Shown one piece after another: positions 52,152-60,702 of a DNA stretch of 64,000 nt (positions are counted from its first letter, which is position 1; the number at the start of each line of letters is the position of its first letter). The notes under the pieces were generated by a model that ran no database searches, was not told where the DNA came from, and saw nothing but the letters and a program-made list of their open reading frames with translations. The stretch is taken from positions 744,001 to 808,000 of the forward strand of contig NZ_JACGWT010000001.1 in NCBI RefSeq assembly GCF_014137855.1. Reading direction: 5' to 3'. The DNA is from Microlunatus kandeliicorticis (GTDB lineage Bacteria; Actinomycetota; Actinomycetes; Propionibacteriales; Propionibacteriaceae). Position numbers and translations under genes: made by a program.

Positions 52152-53525
52152 GTGAACGACGTCCCGAGCGCGACCCCGGCCGGGAGCCGGGGGCGGCCCC
52201 ACGTGCTGCTGGTGCACTGCCACGACCTGGGCCGGCACCTCGGCTGCTACGACAACCCGACGGTGGTCAGCCCGCACCTCGACCGGCTGGCCGGGGACGG
52301 CGTCCGCTGCACCTCGATGTCCGCCGCCGCACCCCAGTGCAGCCCGTCGCGGGCCGCGTTGTTCACCGGCCGCTGGCCGCACGCCAACGGCGTCCTCGGG
52401 CTCACCCACGACCACTTCGGCTGGGACCTTCACCCCGCCGAGCGCCACCTCGGCGGGCTGCTCGCCGAGGCCGGGTACGCCACCGAGCTGGTCGGCATGC
52501 ACCACGAGTCGCGCCGTCGTCCGGACGACGAGCTGGCCGCCCGGCTCGGCTTCGACAGGGTCCGGACCGGGGGCCTGGTCGACGAGGTCGCGGCCCGGGG
52601 CGAGGAGACGGTCGCCCGGCTGGCCGCCGGCGACCGGCCGTTCTACCTGCAGCTCGGGTTCACCGAACCGCACCGGCTGCCCGGATCCCGCGACCCCGAG
52701 GGGGTGATGGGCTTCCTCGGCGACCACCTCGAGCCCGACACCGAGCGCGGGGTGGCGGTGCCGCCGTGGCTGGTCGACGACGCCGGAGCACGCACCGAGG
52801 TCGCCGAGCTCCAGGGAGCGATCCGGGCGATGGACGCCGGGGTCGGCCGGGTGCTCGCCGCGCTCGGGGCCAGCGGGGTCGCCGACGACACGGTGACGAT
52901 CTTCACCACCGACCACGGCCTCGCCCTGCCGCGGGCCAAGTGCTCGCTCTACGAACCCGGGCTCGCCGTCGCCTTCCTGGTCCGCTGGCCGGCCGGTGGG
53001 TGGACCGGCGGCCGCCAGGTCGACGCGCCGCTGGCCAACGTCGACGTCGTGCCGACCCTGCTCGACCTGCTCGGGCTCGACCCGGCCGGCCCACAGCGGC
53101 ACGGGATCAGCTTCCGCGGACTGCTCGACGGCGGGCCCGCGGTCCGCGAGCGGGTGTACGGCGAGATGACCTATCACGACTACTACGACCCGCGACGGAG
53201 CGTGCGCGACCGGCGGTGGAAGCTGATCGCCAACTTCAGCTCGGCGCCGGCCTTCATGGACCCCAGCCAGGGCACGGTGCGCCGTTGCACCGCCGCTCCG
53301 ACCGACCACCCGTGGACCACCTACCACCCGCCGGTCGAGCTCTACGACCTGCTCGAGGACCCGCTCGAGGTCCACGACCGGGCCGACGACCCGGACTGCC
53401 GCGAGGAGCGCGACCGGCTGGCCGCGGCGCTGCGGGACTGGATGGCCGCCACCGGCGACCCGCTGCTCGACGGGGCGGTGACCTCGCCGCTGCACCGCGA
53501 GACCGCCGCGGTGCTGGACGGCTGA
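52152..53525 (+). CDS. Sulfatase, formylglycine type
   Basis: This 457-residue alkaline-phosphatase-superfamily enzyme carries the CSPSR signature (Cys63 in PQCSPSRAALFTGRWPH), whose cysteine must be converted to formylglycine. Metal-site residues appear in LVHCHDLGRHLGCY and in FTTDHGLALPRAKCSLYEPG. There is no signal peptide, so it is probably cytosolic. It starts with GTG. The substrate may be a sulfated sugar or another sulfate ester. No formylglycine-generating enzyme is in this window. Confidence 0.87.
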   Translation: MNDVPSATPAGSRGRPHVLLVHCHDLGRHLGCYDNPTVVSPHLDRLAGDGVRCTSMSAAAPQCSPSRAALFTGRWPHANGVLGLTHDHFGWDLHPAERHLGGLLAEAGYATELVGMHHESRRRPDDELAARLGFDRVRTGGLVDEVAARGEETVARLAAGDRPFYLQLGFTEPHRLPGSRDPEGVMGFLGDHLEPDTERGVAVPPWLVDDAGARTEVAELQGAIRAMDAGVGRVLAALGASGVADDTVTIFTTDHGLALPRAKCSLYEPGLAVAFLVRWPAGGWTGGRQVDAPLANVDVVPTLLDLLGLDPAGPQRHGISFRGLLDGGPAVRERVYGEMTYHDYYDPRRSVRDRRWKLIANFSSAPAFMDPSQGTVRRCTAAPTDHPWTTYHPPVELYDLLEDPLEVHDRADDPDCREERDRLAAALRDWMAATGDPLLDGAVTSPLHRETAAVLDG

Positions 53526-53554
53526 CCGCCCCGGAGTGCCGGGCCGGCGGCTCG

Positions 53555-53560
53555 TAGGCT
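53555..53560 (+). promoter_or_regulatory. Leaderless -10 box, prolyl oligopeptidase
   Basis: TAGGCT is followed by six bases and the GTG at 53567. Confidence 0.6.
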
Positions 53561-53566
53561 GCCGAC

Positions 53567-55678
53567 GTGCCCCTGGACTATCCCGAGACCCGTCGCGACG
53601 ACCTGGTCGAGACCCTGCACGGACGCGAGATCGCCGACCCCTACCGCTGGCTCGAGGATCCTGACAGCGCCGAGACCGGGGACTGGGTGAGCCGGCAGAA
53701 CGCGTTCAGCCGGGCCCGGCTCGACCGGCTGCCGGCGCGCGACTGGTTCCTCGACACGATGGCCGCGGTGATGCGCCGGCCGCGCGCGGGGGTGCCGTCC
53801 CGGCACTGCGGCCGCTACCTGGTCAGCCGCAACGACGGGCGGCAGAACCAGAACGTGGTCTACGCCGCCGACAGCCTCGAGGAGCTGCTCGCGGGCGGCC
53901 GGGTGGTGGTCGACCCGAACACGCTCTCGGCCGACGGCACCACCTCGGTGCTCGACTGGTCGGTCAGCGGTGACGGCCGGTTGCTCGCCTACGCGGTCAG
54001 CGAGGGGGGCAGCGACTGGCTCGACTTCCGGCTGCTCGACCTCGGCACCGGCGAACCGGTCGAGGACGCCCCGATCCAGACCAAGTTCTCGGTGCCCGAG
54101 TGGCTGCCCGACCACGCCTCCTACCTCTACTGCGACTTCCAGCACGAGGGCCGGGCCGCCGGCACCCAGACCGACGCGCTGGGCGGCGCCCGGCTCCGGC
54201 TGCACCGGGTCGGCACGCCGCAGAGCGACGACCCGGTGATCATGGAGTTCCCCGACGACGAACGGCTGATGTTCTGGCCGATCGTCAGCCACGACGACCG
54301 CTGGGTGGTCGTCCCGATCGTCCGCGGCACCGAGAACGTCAACCGGGTGCGGGTGTTCCCGATCACCGGCGACGACGCCGGCAGCACGCTCGGCGAGGCG
54401 CTGGACATCGTCCCGGAGGCCGTCGCGGAGTTCGGCTTCGTGCGGTCCGCCGGGTCCACGCTGATCTTCAGCACCGATCTCGACGCCGAGCGCGGCCGGG
54501 TGGTCCGCTGCGACCTCGACGCCCTCGACGGCGGCCGGGCGGTCTGGACCGAGCTGGTCGGCCAGACCGAGCTGACCGTCTCCTCGGTGCTGGCGGCCGG
54601 GGACGAGCTGATCGTGGCCGGGCTGGACGACGCCCGTCCGGTGCTGCGCCGCTACGGCCTGGACGGCGCCGACCACGGCCGGGTCGAGGTGCCCGGCGGC
54701 GCGCTGGTCGGGTTGACCGGCGAGCCGGGCGACCCGGAGTTCTTCGTCGGGATGTCCGACGTCACCGCGCCGACCACCGCCTACCGCTGCGACGCGGCCA
54801 CCGGCGAGGTCCGGGCGCTGCCCGAGCTGGTCCAGGGCGGCACCGACGACGCGCCCGCGTTCGTCCCGCCGCAGGTGCGCCAGGTGCGGCGCCGCGCGCG
54901 CAGCACCGACGGCACCGAGGTGCCGTACTTCGTGATCACCCGCGCCGACCTCGACCTCGACCAGCCGCGACCGACCCTGCTCTACGGCTACGGCGGGTTC
55001 AAGATCCCGGTGCTGGCCGACTACCGGGCGGCCTGGCCGGCCTGGCTGGCGGCCGGCGGCGTGCTGGTGATCGCCAACCTGCGCGGTGGCGGCGAGTTCG
55101 GCACCCCCTGGTACGACGCGGGACGGCTGCAGCACAAGCAGAACGTCTTCGACGACTTCGCGGCGGTCGCGCGCGACCTGGCCGCGAGCCGCATCACCAG
55201 CCGCGACCAGCTGGCGGTCTACGGCGGCAGCAACGGCGGGCTGCTGGTCGGCGCGACGCTGACCCAGCACCCCGAGCTGATGGCGGCGGCGATCCCGGCG
55301 GTCGGCGTGCTCGACCTGCTGCGGTTCCACAGGTTCACCATCGGGTCGGCCTGGGTGTCGGACTACGGCGATCCCGACGACCCCGACGACTTCGCGGTCG
55401 CGCTGGCCTACTCGCCGCTGCACAACGTCCGCGACGGCGAGCACTACCCGGCGACCCTGGTGCTGACCGGCGACCACGACGACCGCGTCGTGCCGCTGCA
55501 CAGCCACAAGTTCACCGCCACCCTGCAGCGGGCCCAGGCCGGGGAGGAACCGATCCTGACCCGGATCGAGACCTCGGTCGGCCACGGTGCCGGCAAGCCG
55601 ACCGACAAGGCCGTCGCCGAGACCGCGGACATGCTGGCCTTCGCCGCCGCCCACACCGGACTGACCCCGCCGGCCTGA
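53567..55678 (+). CDS. Prolyl oligopeptidase (S9A)
   Basis: This 703-residue serine peptidase has an N-terminal beta-propeller (about residues 70-420) and a C-terminal alpha/beta-hydrolase. Ser555 is in YGGSNGGLL, the aspartate in [15 protein letters not shown], and the histidine in GHGAGK. It begins [28 protein letters not shown], the standard S9A start. It has no signal peptide, so it acts on short cytosolic proline peptides. Confidence 0.93.
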   Translation: MPLDYPETRRDDLVETLHGREIADPYRWLEDPDSAETGDWVSRQNAFSRARLDRLPARDWFLDTMAAVMRRPRAGVPSRHCGRYLVSRNDGRQNQNVVYAADSLEELLAGGRVVVDPNTLSADGTTSVLDWSVSGDGRLLAYAVSEGGSDWLDFRLLDLGTGEPVEDAPIQTKFSVPEWLPDHASYLYCDFQHEGRAAGTQTDALGGARLRLHRVGTPQSDDPVIMEFPDDERLMFWPIVSHDDRWVVVPIVRGTENVNRVRVFPITGDDAGSTLGEALDIVPEAVAEFGFVRSAGSTLIFSTDLDAERGRVVRCDLDALDGGRAVWTELVGQTELTVSSVLAAGDELIVAGLDDARPVLRRYGLDGADHGRVEVPGGALVGLTGEPGDPEFFVGMSDVTAPTTAYRCDAATGEVRALPELVQGGTDDAPAFVPPQVRQVRRRARSTDGTEVPYFVITRADLDLDQPRPTLLYGYGGFKIPVLADYRAAWPAWLAAGGVLVIANLRGGGEFGTPWYDAGRLQHKQNVFDDFAAVARDLAASRITSRDQLAVYGGSNGGLLVGATLTQHPELMAAAIPAVGVLDLLRFHRFTIGSAWVSDYGDPDDPDDFAVALAYSPLHNVRDGEHYPATLVLTGDHDDRVVPLHSHKFTATLQRAQAGEEPILTRIETSVGHGAGKPTDKAVAETADMLAFAAAHTGLTPPA

Positions 55679-55727
55679 CTGCCGCCCGCCTGATCCCGCC
55701 GGTCTGATTTCCGCGGGGGCGGTGCGG

Positions 55728-56150
55728 TCAGGGCGTCGGCAGGGCCTGGACCGGGCCACGGCCCACGTCGAGGAAGAGCGTCTCCCAGACGTGGCCGTCG
55801 GGGTCGGTGAAGCTGCGGCCGTAGAGCGGGCCAGCGTCGACCGGCTCCTTCCAGGCCCGGCCGCCGTGGGCGAGGGCGCGGTCGACCTGGGCGTCCACCT
55901 CGGCCCGGCTGTCCGCGGACAGCGAGACGATCGCGGCGGTGGCGGCGGCCGGGTCGGCGACCGGCCCGACCACGAAGTCGGCGAACCGGTCCCGGCGGAG
56001 CAGCATCAGCTTGAGCCGCGGGCCGATGCTCAGACAGGCGGCGTCGCCGTCGCACCACTCCGGACTCGGGTCGAACCCGATCGCGGCGTAGAACGCGACC
56101 GCCCGCCCGAGGTCGTGGACCGGCAGGTTGATGAACGTCATCCGGCTCAT
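55728..56150 (-). CDS. VOC (glyoxalase/bleomycin-resistance) family protein
   Basis: This 140-residue protein has the vicinal oxygen chelate fold: FINLPVHDLGRAVAFYAAIGF at the N-terminus and SFTDPDGHVWETLFLD near residue 115. It has an AGGAGG site before the ATG. It is divergent from an ECF sigma factor (133 bases between starts), a common pairing for sigma factors with SnoaL-like tails. Its role is unknown. Confidence 0.87.
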   Translation of the reverse strand: MSRMTFINLPVHDLGRAVAFYAAIGFDPSPEWCDGDAACLSIGPRLKLMLLRRDRFADFVVGPVADPAAATAAIVSLSADSRAEVDAQVDRALAHGGRAWKEPVDAGPLYGRSFTDPDGHVWETLFLDVGRGPVQALPTP

Positions 56151-56271
56151 CAGCCCTCCTCGCTGGCTCGGTGCGGTCCGGCGCGGGGCTCGCCGGACAG
56201 AGGCTCCCGCGCGGTCGCGTGCCTCGTGGAGAAAGACTTCGGAAGGGGTGAAAACTCATCGCGGGTCCCGG

Positions 56272-56277
56272 TAGCGT
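56272..56277 (+). promoter_or_regulatory. Leaderless -10 box, ECF sigma gene
   Basis: TAGCGT is followed by six bases and the ATG at 56284. Confidence 0.5.
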
Positions 56278-56283
56278 CGGCCC

Positions 56284-57375
56284 ATGACCGCGCCGACCCG
56301 CCCGGACACCCGCCACTCCGCCGACGACCTGACCGGGACCGACGGCCCCGCGACGCCCACTGCCCCGGAAGCGGACGCGGACGACAGCTTCTGGCCCCAG
56401 GTGGAGCCGCTGCGCGGTGAGCTGATCGCGCACTGCTACCGGATGCTCGGGTCCGCGGGGGACGCCGAGGACCTGGTCCAGGAGACCTACCTGCGGGCCT
56501 GGCGGGCCTACCACAACTTCGAGCACCGCTCCTCGGTGCGCACCTGGATGTACCAGATCGCCACCAACACCTGCCTGACCGCGTTGCAGAAGCGCGAGAA
56601 GCGTCCGCTCCCCACCGGGCTCGGCCAGCCCAGCGCCGACCCGCGCGGTGAGCTCGACTCGCGGCCCGAGATCAGCTGGCTCGAGCCGTTGCCGGACGCC
56701 CTGGTCTGGGGCAGGGCCACCGCCGACCCGGCCGCCGAGGCCGTGACCCGGGAGAGCATCCGGCTGGCCTTCGTCGCCGCGCTGCAGCACCTGACCGCCC
56801 AGCAGCGGGCCGTGTTGATCCTCCGCGACGTGCTCGCCTGGCACGCCTCCGAGGTCGCCGAGACGCTGGGGATCAGCGTGGCCGCCGCGAACTCGGCGCT
56901 CCAGCGGGCCCGGGCGCACCTGGCCAAGCTCGACCCGGAACAGGGTCAGCAGACCGCGGCCGCTGAGCCGAGCGATCCCCGGCAGCGGGAGCTGCTCGGG
57001 GCGTACGCGGCGGCGTTCGAGAACTACGACGTCGCCCGGATCGTCGAGCTGCTCAAGGCCGACGCGGTCTGGGAGATGCCGCCGTTCACCGGCTGGTACC
57101 AGGGCGCCGAGCAGATCGGCGCGCTGATCAGCGACAAGTGCCCGGCCGAGCGGGCCGGCGACCAGATCATGGTCCCGGTCACGGCCAACGGGCAGCCGTG
57201 CTTCGCGCTCTACATGCGCGACCCGGACGACGGGCTGCACAAGGCGTTCCAGATCCAGCAGCTGACCGTCCGGGACGGCCGGGTCGCCCACGTGACCTGC
57301 TACTTCGACACCAGCCTGTTCGAGCGGTTCGGGCTGCCGATGACGCACGTGGCGGAGACCCCGGCGCTCGCCTGA
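56284..57375 (+). CDS. ECF sigma factor with C-terminal SnoaL-like domain
   Basis: This 363-residue sigma factor has an acidic N-terminus of about 35 residues, region 2 (about 38-105: ELIAHCYRMLGSAGDAEDLVQETYLRAWRAY), region 4 (about 155-215: LTAQQRAVLILRDVLAWHASEVAETLGIS) and an NTF2/SnoaL-like domain (about 235-345). It belongs to the groups (SigG/SigJ-like, ECF41/ECF56 type) whose C-terminal domain replaces a separate anti-sigma factor. No anti-sigma gene is adjacent, which fits. Confidence 0.88.
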   Translation: MTAPTRPDTRHSADDLTGTDGPATPTAPEADADDSFWPQVEPLRGELIAHCYRMLGSAGDAEDLVQETYLRAWRAYHNFEHRSSVRTWMYQIATNTCLTALQKREKRPLPTGLGQPSADPRGELDSRPEISWLEPLPDALVWGRATADPAAEAVTRESIRLAFVAALQHLTAQQRAVLILRDVLAWHASEVAETLGISVAAANSALQRARAHLAKLDPEQGQQTAAAEPSDPRQRELLGAYAAAFENYDVARIVELLKADAVWEMPPFTGWYQGAEQIGALISDKCPAERAGDQIMVPVTANGQPCFALYMRDPDDGLHKAFQIQQLTVRDGRVAHVTCYFDTSLFERFGLPMTHVAETPALA

Positions 57376-57403
57376 TCCGGCCCGCCCGCCGGGCCCGGCC
57401 GGG

Positions 57404-58309
57404 TCAGGCGATCCGGCGGACCGCGGTCGGGTCCGGCTCGCCGAGTCCGGGCAGGCCCGGGTGCAGCACCCGGGCGAGGTGCTCGACCCCGTCGACCAGC
57501 CGCGGCCCCGGCCGGACCACGAAGGCGTCACCGTCGACCGCCCAGAACCGGGCCGCCGGCAGCCGCGGGGCGAGCGCGTCGACGACGACCGTGGCCTGGG
57601 CGGCGGCGCCGTCGAGGCCGAAGCCGCACGGGGACACCAGCACGACCTCGGGGGCGGCGGCGACCACGTCGTCCCAGCCGATCGGCACCGAACGGAGTCC
57701 GGGTCGGGCGGCCACCGGCAGCCCGCCGGCCGCGCTGACCTGGTCGGGGATCCAGTGCCCGGCCCCGAACGGCGGGTCCACCCACTCGACGACCGCGGTC
57801 CGCGGGCGCGGGCGGCCGGCCCTGAGCGCGGCCACCCGGTCCAGCCGGGCCCGCAGCGCGGCGACGAGGGCCCGGCCTCGGTCGGCCACCCCGGTGACGG
57901 CGGCCACCTCGGTCACCGTGTCCAGCACCTGGTCGAGGGTCATCGGGTCGAGGGTGACGACGTCGGCGCGGCAGCCCAGGTGGTCGAGGGCCTCGCGGAC
58001 GTGGCCGGTGGGGACCGCGCAGACCCGGCAGAGGTCCTGAGTGAGCACCAGGTCGGGGGAGAGGTCGGCGAGCGCGTCGGTGTGCAGGGTGTAGAGGTCA
58101 CCGCCCTCGGCCAGCCGGCCGCGGACCCAGCGGTCGATCTCGGCCGGGGCGAGGTGGCGGGTGTCGAGCCCGCCGACCACGATCCGCTTCTCCTGGCGGG
58201 CGCGGGCCGGTTCGTCGCACTCGAAGGTCACCGCGACCAGGTCGTCCTCGAGACCCAGCGCGTAGACGATCTCGGTGGCCGAGGGCAGCAGCGAGACGAT
58301 CCGGGGCAC
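57404..58309 (-). CDS. Cytosolic BtuF-like cobalamin-binding protein
   Basis: This 301-residue protein has the class III binding-protein fold (RIVSLLPSATEIVYALGLEDDLVAVTFECDEP at the start) but no signal peptide or lipobox. The TQDLCRVCAVPTG motif near residue 90 is conserved in this actinobacterial group often named cobalamin-binding protein. There is no ABC permease beside it, so it is unlikely to be an importer component. The ligand is inferred from family names only. The start GTG follows TAGGCT by six bases. Confidence 0.75.
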   Translation of the reverse strand: MPRIVSLLPSATEIVYALGLEDDLVAVTFECDEPARARQEKRIVVGGLDTRHLAPAEIDRWVRGRLAEGGDLYTLHTDALADLSPDLVLTQDLCRVCAVPTGHVREALDHLGCRADVVTLDPMTLDQVLDTVTEVAAVTGVADRGRALVAALRARLDRVAALRAGRPRPRTAVVEWVDPPFGAGHWIPDQVSAAGGLPVAARPGLRSVPIGWDDVVAAAPEVVLVSPCGFGLDGAAAQATVVVDALAPRLPAARFWAVDGDAFVVRPGPRLVDGVEHLARVLHPGLPGLGEPDPTAVRRIA

Positions 58310-58315
58310 CGCCGC

Positions 58316-58321
58316 AGCCTA
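58316..58321 (-). promoter_or_regulatory. Leaderless -10 box, BtuF-like gene
   Basis: On the minus strand TAGGCT is followed by six bases and the GTG at 58309. It lies 32 bases from the divergent -10 box at 58354. Confidence 0.6.
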
Positions 58322-58353
58322 GGCGGACCGTGCCCGCCCGGGGCCGGCCCCGC

Positions 58354-58359
58354 TACTGT
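58354..58359 (+). promoter_or_regulatory. Leaderless -10 box, DUF1707 gene
   Basis: TACTGT is followed by seven bases and the GTG at 58367. Confidence 0.5.
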
Positions 58360-58366
58360 GGCGCGG

Positions 58367-58741
58367 GTGAGCGACCTGCCGATCTCCTCGTCCTACCGCA
58401 GCCGGCCGGGCGACCCGGTCGACGAGGACGAGCGCAACCGGGTGGCGGCACGGCTCAACTCCGCCTTCACCGACGGCACCCTCGACCCGGACGAGTACCG
58501 CAGCCGGCTGGACCGGCTGTTCGCCGCGGGGACGCTCGGCGAGCTCGTCCCGGTGGTCGACGGGCTCCCGCCAGCGCCGACCTACGACCAGCCCGCCATC
58601 GTCGCGCAGTCGCTCTCGACCACCACCGCGCCCGGCGAGCTGACCCCGGCCCGTCACGGCACCCGGGCGGCCGCCATCGCCGTCGGCTCCGTCGCCGCGG
58701 CGGTCCTGGTCGTCGTCATCCTGCTGGTCGTCCTGCTCTGA
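58367..58741 (+). CDS. DUF1707 membrane protein
   Basis: This 124-residue protein has an N-terminal DUF1707 (SHOCT-like) segment (about residues 18-60: DEDERNRVAARLNSAFTDGTLDPDEYRSRLDRLFAAGTLGEL). One C-terminal membrane helix spans about 102-124. DUF1707 is nearly confined to actinobacteria. Its function is unknown. Confidence 0.83.
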   Translation: MSDLPISSSYRSRPGDPVDEDERNRVAARLNSAFTDGTLDPDEYRSRLDRLFAAGTLGELVPVVDGLPPAPTYDQPAIVAQSLSTTTAPGELTPARHGTRAAAIAVGSVAAAVLVVVILLVVLL

Positions 58742-58782
58742 GCGCGGTGGTTTCGCCGAGTCTCTCCCAGCCGTCAAAGGGC

Positions 58783-58803
58783 GCTTCGACAGGCTCAGCG
58801 CAC
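58783..58803 (+). repeat. Single copy of dispersed repeat
   Basis: GCTTCGACAGGCTCAGCGCAC matches the core of the arrays at 1803-1940 and 50696-50844. Confidence 0.8.
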
Positions 58804-58837
58804 GTGCGCGAGCGGACCGAAGAGGGCCAAATAGGCT

Positions 58838-59020
58838 GGCGAGTGCCCGGCCGGGGGATCGATACCGGGGCACTCGCCGCCGAGGGCAGCGATCGGCAGA
58901 GCCGACGCGCCCTCCAGGCAGCAACCCTCTGGGTGGGTGATCCGCGTGGGAAGTCGGACGACCCGAGCTGCTGCACCTACGAGAGTACCTGCTCAGCGGG
59001 GGATTTCCGCGGGGTCGCGC
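58838..59020 (+). ncRNA. Candidate structured intergenic RNA
   Basis: No ORF is supported here, but stems follow one another. A perfect 11-bp helix joins GGCGAGTGCCC (58838-58848) to GGGCACTCGCC (58868-58878). A composite hairpin at 58882-58914 uses GAGGGC/GCCCTC, GC/GC and TCGGC/GCCGA. GCAGCA (58918-58923) pairs with TGCTGC (58969-58974) around GGGT/ACCC. A TAC-GAGA-GTA hairpin lies near 58978-58988. TAGGCT at 58832-58837 could be a -10 box, although a start seven bases on would cut into the first arm. It may be an sRNA, a leader or a terminator; I do not recognise a known class. Confidence 0.4.
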
Positions 59021-59127
59021 GCATTGGCGGGGACGCCGACGGGGCTCCGGTTCCCGTCACCGGCGGCAGCCCAATCCGGCGCCTCGGACGGCGACGAATC
59101 GAAGCCGTCAGACAGCGCTCGATGAGG

Positions 59128-59146
59128 CCAGGGTTGCCTTACCTAA
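59128..59146. promoter_or_regulatory. IdeR/DtxR-type iron box-like site
   Basis: On the minus strand the 19 bases read TTAGGTAAGGCAACCCTGG. By eye 14 of 19 match the IdeR/DtxR consensus TTAGGTTAGGCTAACCTAA, with the left half nearly perfect. It is 63 bases before the start of a diiron protein gene. Confidence 0.5.
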
Positions 59147-59197
59147 GCTGTGGCTGACGACACATTCCGCGGGCTCGTCGGCCGGCGGTCCCGTCGA

Positions 59198-59203
59198 TAG
59201 GAT
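59198..59203 (+). promoter_or_regulatory. Leaderless -10 box, diiron protein
   Basis: TAGGAT is followed by six bases and the GTG at 59210. Confidence 0.55.
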
Positions 59204-59209
59204 CCCGCA

Positions 59210-60091
59210 GTGCCCAAGCAAGTGATCACCGATCAGAAGATCGCCGACCACGTCCGGCGACTCGGCGATCTGTACCCCCCGATCGCGCTCGACTCGGTGG
59301 ACCGCACGGTGAAGCGCCCGGACCTGGTCCGCGACCGGTTCGGGCACATCCTCAACTACCTCGCCCGGGTCGAGCTCGAGGTCGACCGCAACGTGCTCGA
59401 GCTGCTGGTGCTGCTCCCCGACGTCGACGAGACGAACCGGATGTTCTACGCCGACGTGTGGCAGCCGCAGGAGATCCAGCACGGGCTGATCCTCGACCGG
59501 CTCCAGCAGGACCTCGGGATGACGCAGGCGGAGCCGGTGCTCGACGTCAGCTTCAAGATCAAGGTGCTGGGGGCGCTGGCCAACCTGCGACCGATCCAGG
59601 ACGTCGCCCGGCTGCTCTACTTCCTCACCGGTGCGAGCACCGAGCGGCAGGCGGTGCTGGCCTACAACGTCATCAACGACGGGATGAAGCAGCTCGGGGA
59701 GGATGCGATCTCCGAGACCGTCATCACCCCGATCAAGCAGCAGGAGCCGGGGCACTTCGCCTTCTACCAGATGTCGGCGACCGCGATGATCCAGCAGGGG
59801 CGGCTCAAGCCCTGGCAGATGTTCCTGGCCCGGGTGCTGCGGGAGAAGTCGTACAACCTGGTCGGCACCAACGCGATGCCGCAGTACAAGGCCGACATGG
59901 GCGGGGTCATCACCGGGCTCGGGCTCGACGACGACCTCGAGGGCTACGCCCGGGAGATCGGCCGGGTCGAGGCACGGCTGCTGTGGGCCAACAAGAAGGG
60001 GATGGAGGTGCCCGGCTACATCCTCCGGGCGCTGCGCGAGTCGGTCGACCTCTACCGCGAGCGCCTCGGCCGCGGCGTCGCCCCCGCCTGA
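59210..60091 (+). CDS. Ferritin-like diiron protein of unknown function
   Basis: This 293-residue, mostly helical protein carries two E-x2-H motifs, QPQEIQHGL (about residue 87) and QQEPGHFAF (about 180). Further acidic residues lie in ARVELEVDRNVLE near 58. This is the ligand set of diiron carboxylate proteins such as acyl-ACP desaturases and ribonucleotide reductase R2-like proteins. The GTNAMPQYKADMGGV segment near residue 222 is distinctive. It has its own promoter, lies behind an iron-box-like site, and precedes infA by 199 bases. The substrate is unknown. Confidence 0.75.
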   Translation: MPKQVITDQKIADHVRRLGDLYPPIALDSVDRTVKRPDLVRDRFGHILNYLARVELEVDRNVLELLVLLPDVDETNRMFYADVWQPQEIQHGLILDRLQQDLGMTQAEPVLDVSFKIKVLGALANLRPIQDVARLLYFLTGASTERQAVLAYNVINDGMKQLGEDAISETVITPIKQQEPGHFAFYQMSATAMIQQGRLKPWQMFLARVLREKSYNLVGTNAMPQYKADMGGVITGLGLDDDLEGYAREIGRVEARLLWANKKGMEVPGYILRALRESVDLYRERLGRGVAPA

Positions 60092-60190
60092 CCCCACCCG
60101 ATCCGCACGGCAGGGTCACCCCGTCCGGTCGCACGGTCCGGGCGGGCCGTCGGGCCCGTCGCCGGCCGCGCTCGACCGCCCGCGGACGAT

Positions 60191-60219
60191 TTGGGCGCGG
60201 GGCGGCGATGGCGTAATCT
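60191..60219 (+). promoter_or_regulatory. infA promoter
   Basis: TTGGGC (60191-60196) and TAATCT (60214-60219) are exactly 17 bases apart. The transcript would start near 60226, about 65 bases before the infA ATG. Confidence 0.75.
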
Positions 60220-60290
60220 TGCATGTCGGCCATCCGAAGGGTGGTCTGTTCGCGTGTGTCGACAAACAGATCTGAGGCGAATCGGAGTTC

Positions 60291-60512
60291 ATGGCGAAGA
60301 AGGAAGGCGCCCTCGAGCTGGAGGGCACCGTGGTCGAGGCGCTGCCCAACGCGATGTTCCGCGTCGAGCTGGCCAACGGTCACAAGGTGCTCGCCACCAT
60401 CAGCGGCAAGATGCGACAGCACTACATCCGGATCCTCCCGGCTGACCGTGTCGTCGTCGAGCTCTCCGCCTACGACCTCACCCGCGGTCGGATCGTCTAC
60501 CGACACAAGTGA
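60291..60512 (+). CDS. infA: Translation initiation factor IF-1
   Basis: IF-1 (73 residues) is an S1-like OB fold that occupies the A site during initiation. It begins [20 protein letters not shown] and has the [16 protein letters not shown]-like [16 protein letters not shown] motif. It opens the infA-rpmJ-rpsM-rpsK-rpsD-rpoA-rplQ group. Confidence 0.97.
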   Translation: MAKKEGALELEGTVVEALPNAMFRVELANGHKVLATISGKMRQHYIRILPADRVVVELSAYDLTRGRIVYRHK

Positions 60513-60588
60513 CCGGCGGCTCCGGCCACCACCACCCGTCCACAAGTCGGGCTCGCACCGAGCCCGGCGCGTCCGAAAGAGTTGCTCG

Positions 60589-60702
60589 ATGAAGGTCCAG
60601 CCGAGCGTCAAGCGGATCTGCGACAAGTGCAAGGTCATCCGCCGGCACGGTCGCGTGATGGTGATCTGCGAGAACCCGCGCCACAAGCAGCGTCAGGGCT
60701 GA
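60589..60702 (+). CDS. rpmJ: 50S ribosomal protein L36, zinc type
   Basis: L36 is 37 residues: [15 protein letters not shown], then [13 protein letters not shown]. It keeps the zinc ribbon (CDKC ... C-x4-H). It lies between infA and rpsM as usual. The 208 bases after it hold GC-rich leader sequence and the rpsM ribosome site AAAGGA; I see no gene there. Confidence 0.97.
   Translation: MKVQPSVKRICDKCKVIRRHGRVMVICENPRHKQRQG

Noticed and set aside
58838-59020. Known riboswitch or T-box
   Set aside because: GCAGCAACCCTC recalls SAM-type and GGGTGGGTGATCCGCG recalls a T-box antiterminator, but the remaining conserved blocks of either class are missing.
58330-59157. Protein-coding frame across the DUF1707 gene and the following gap
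   Set aside because: It is out of frame with the conserved DUF1707 sequence and has no ribosome site, domain or codon bias of its own.
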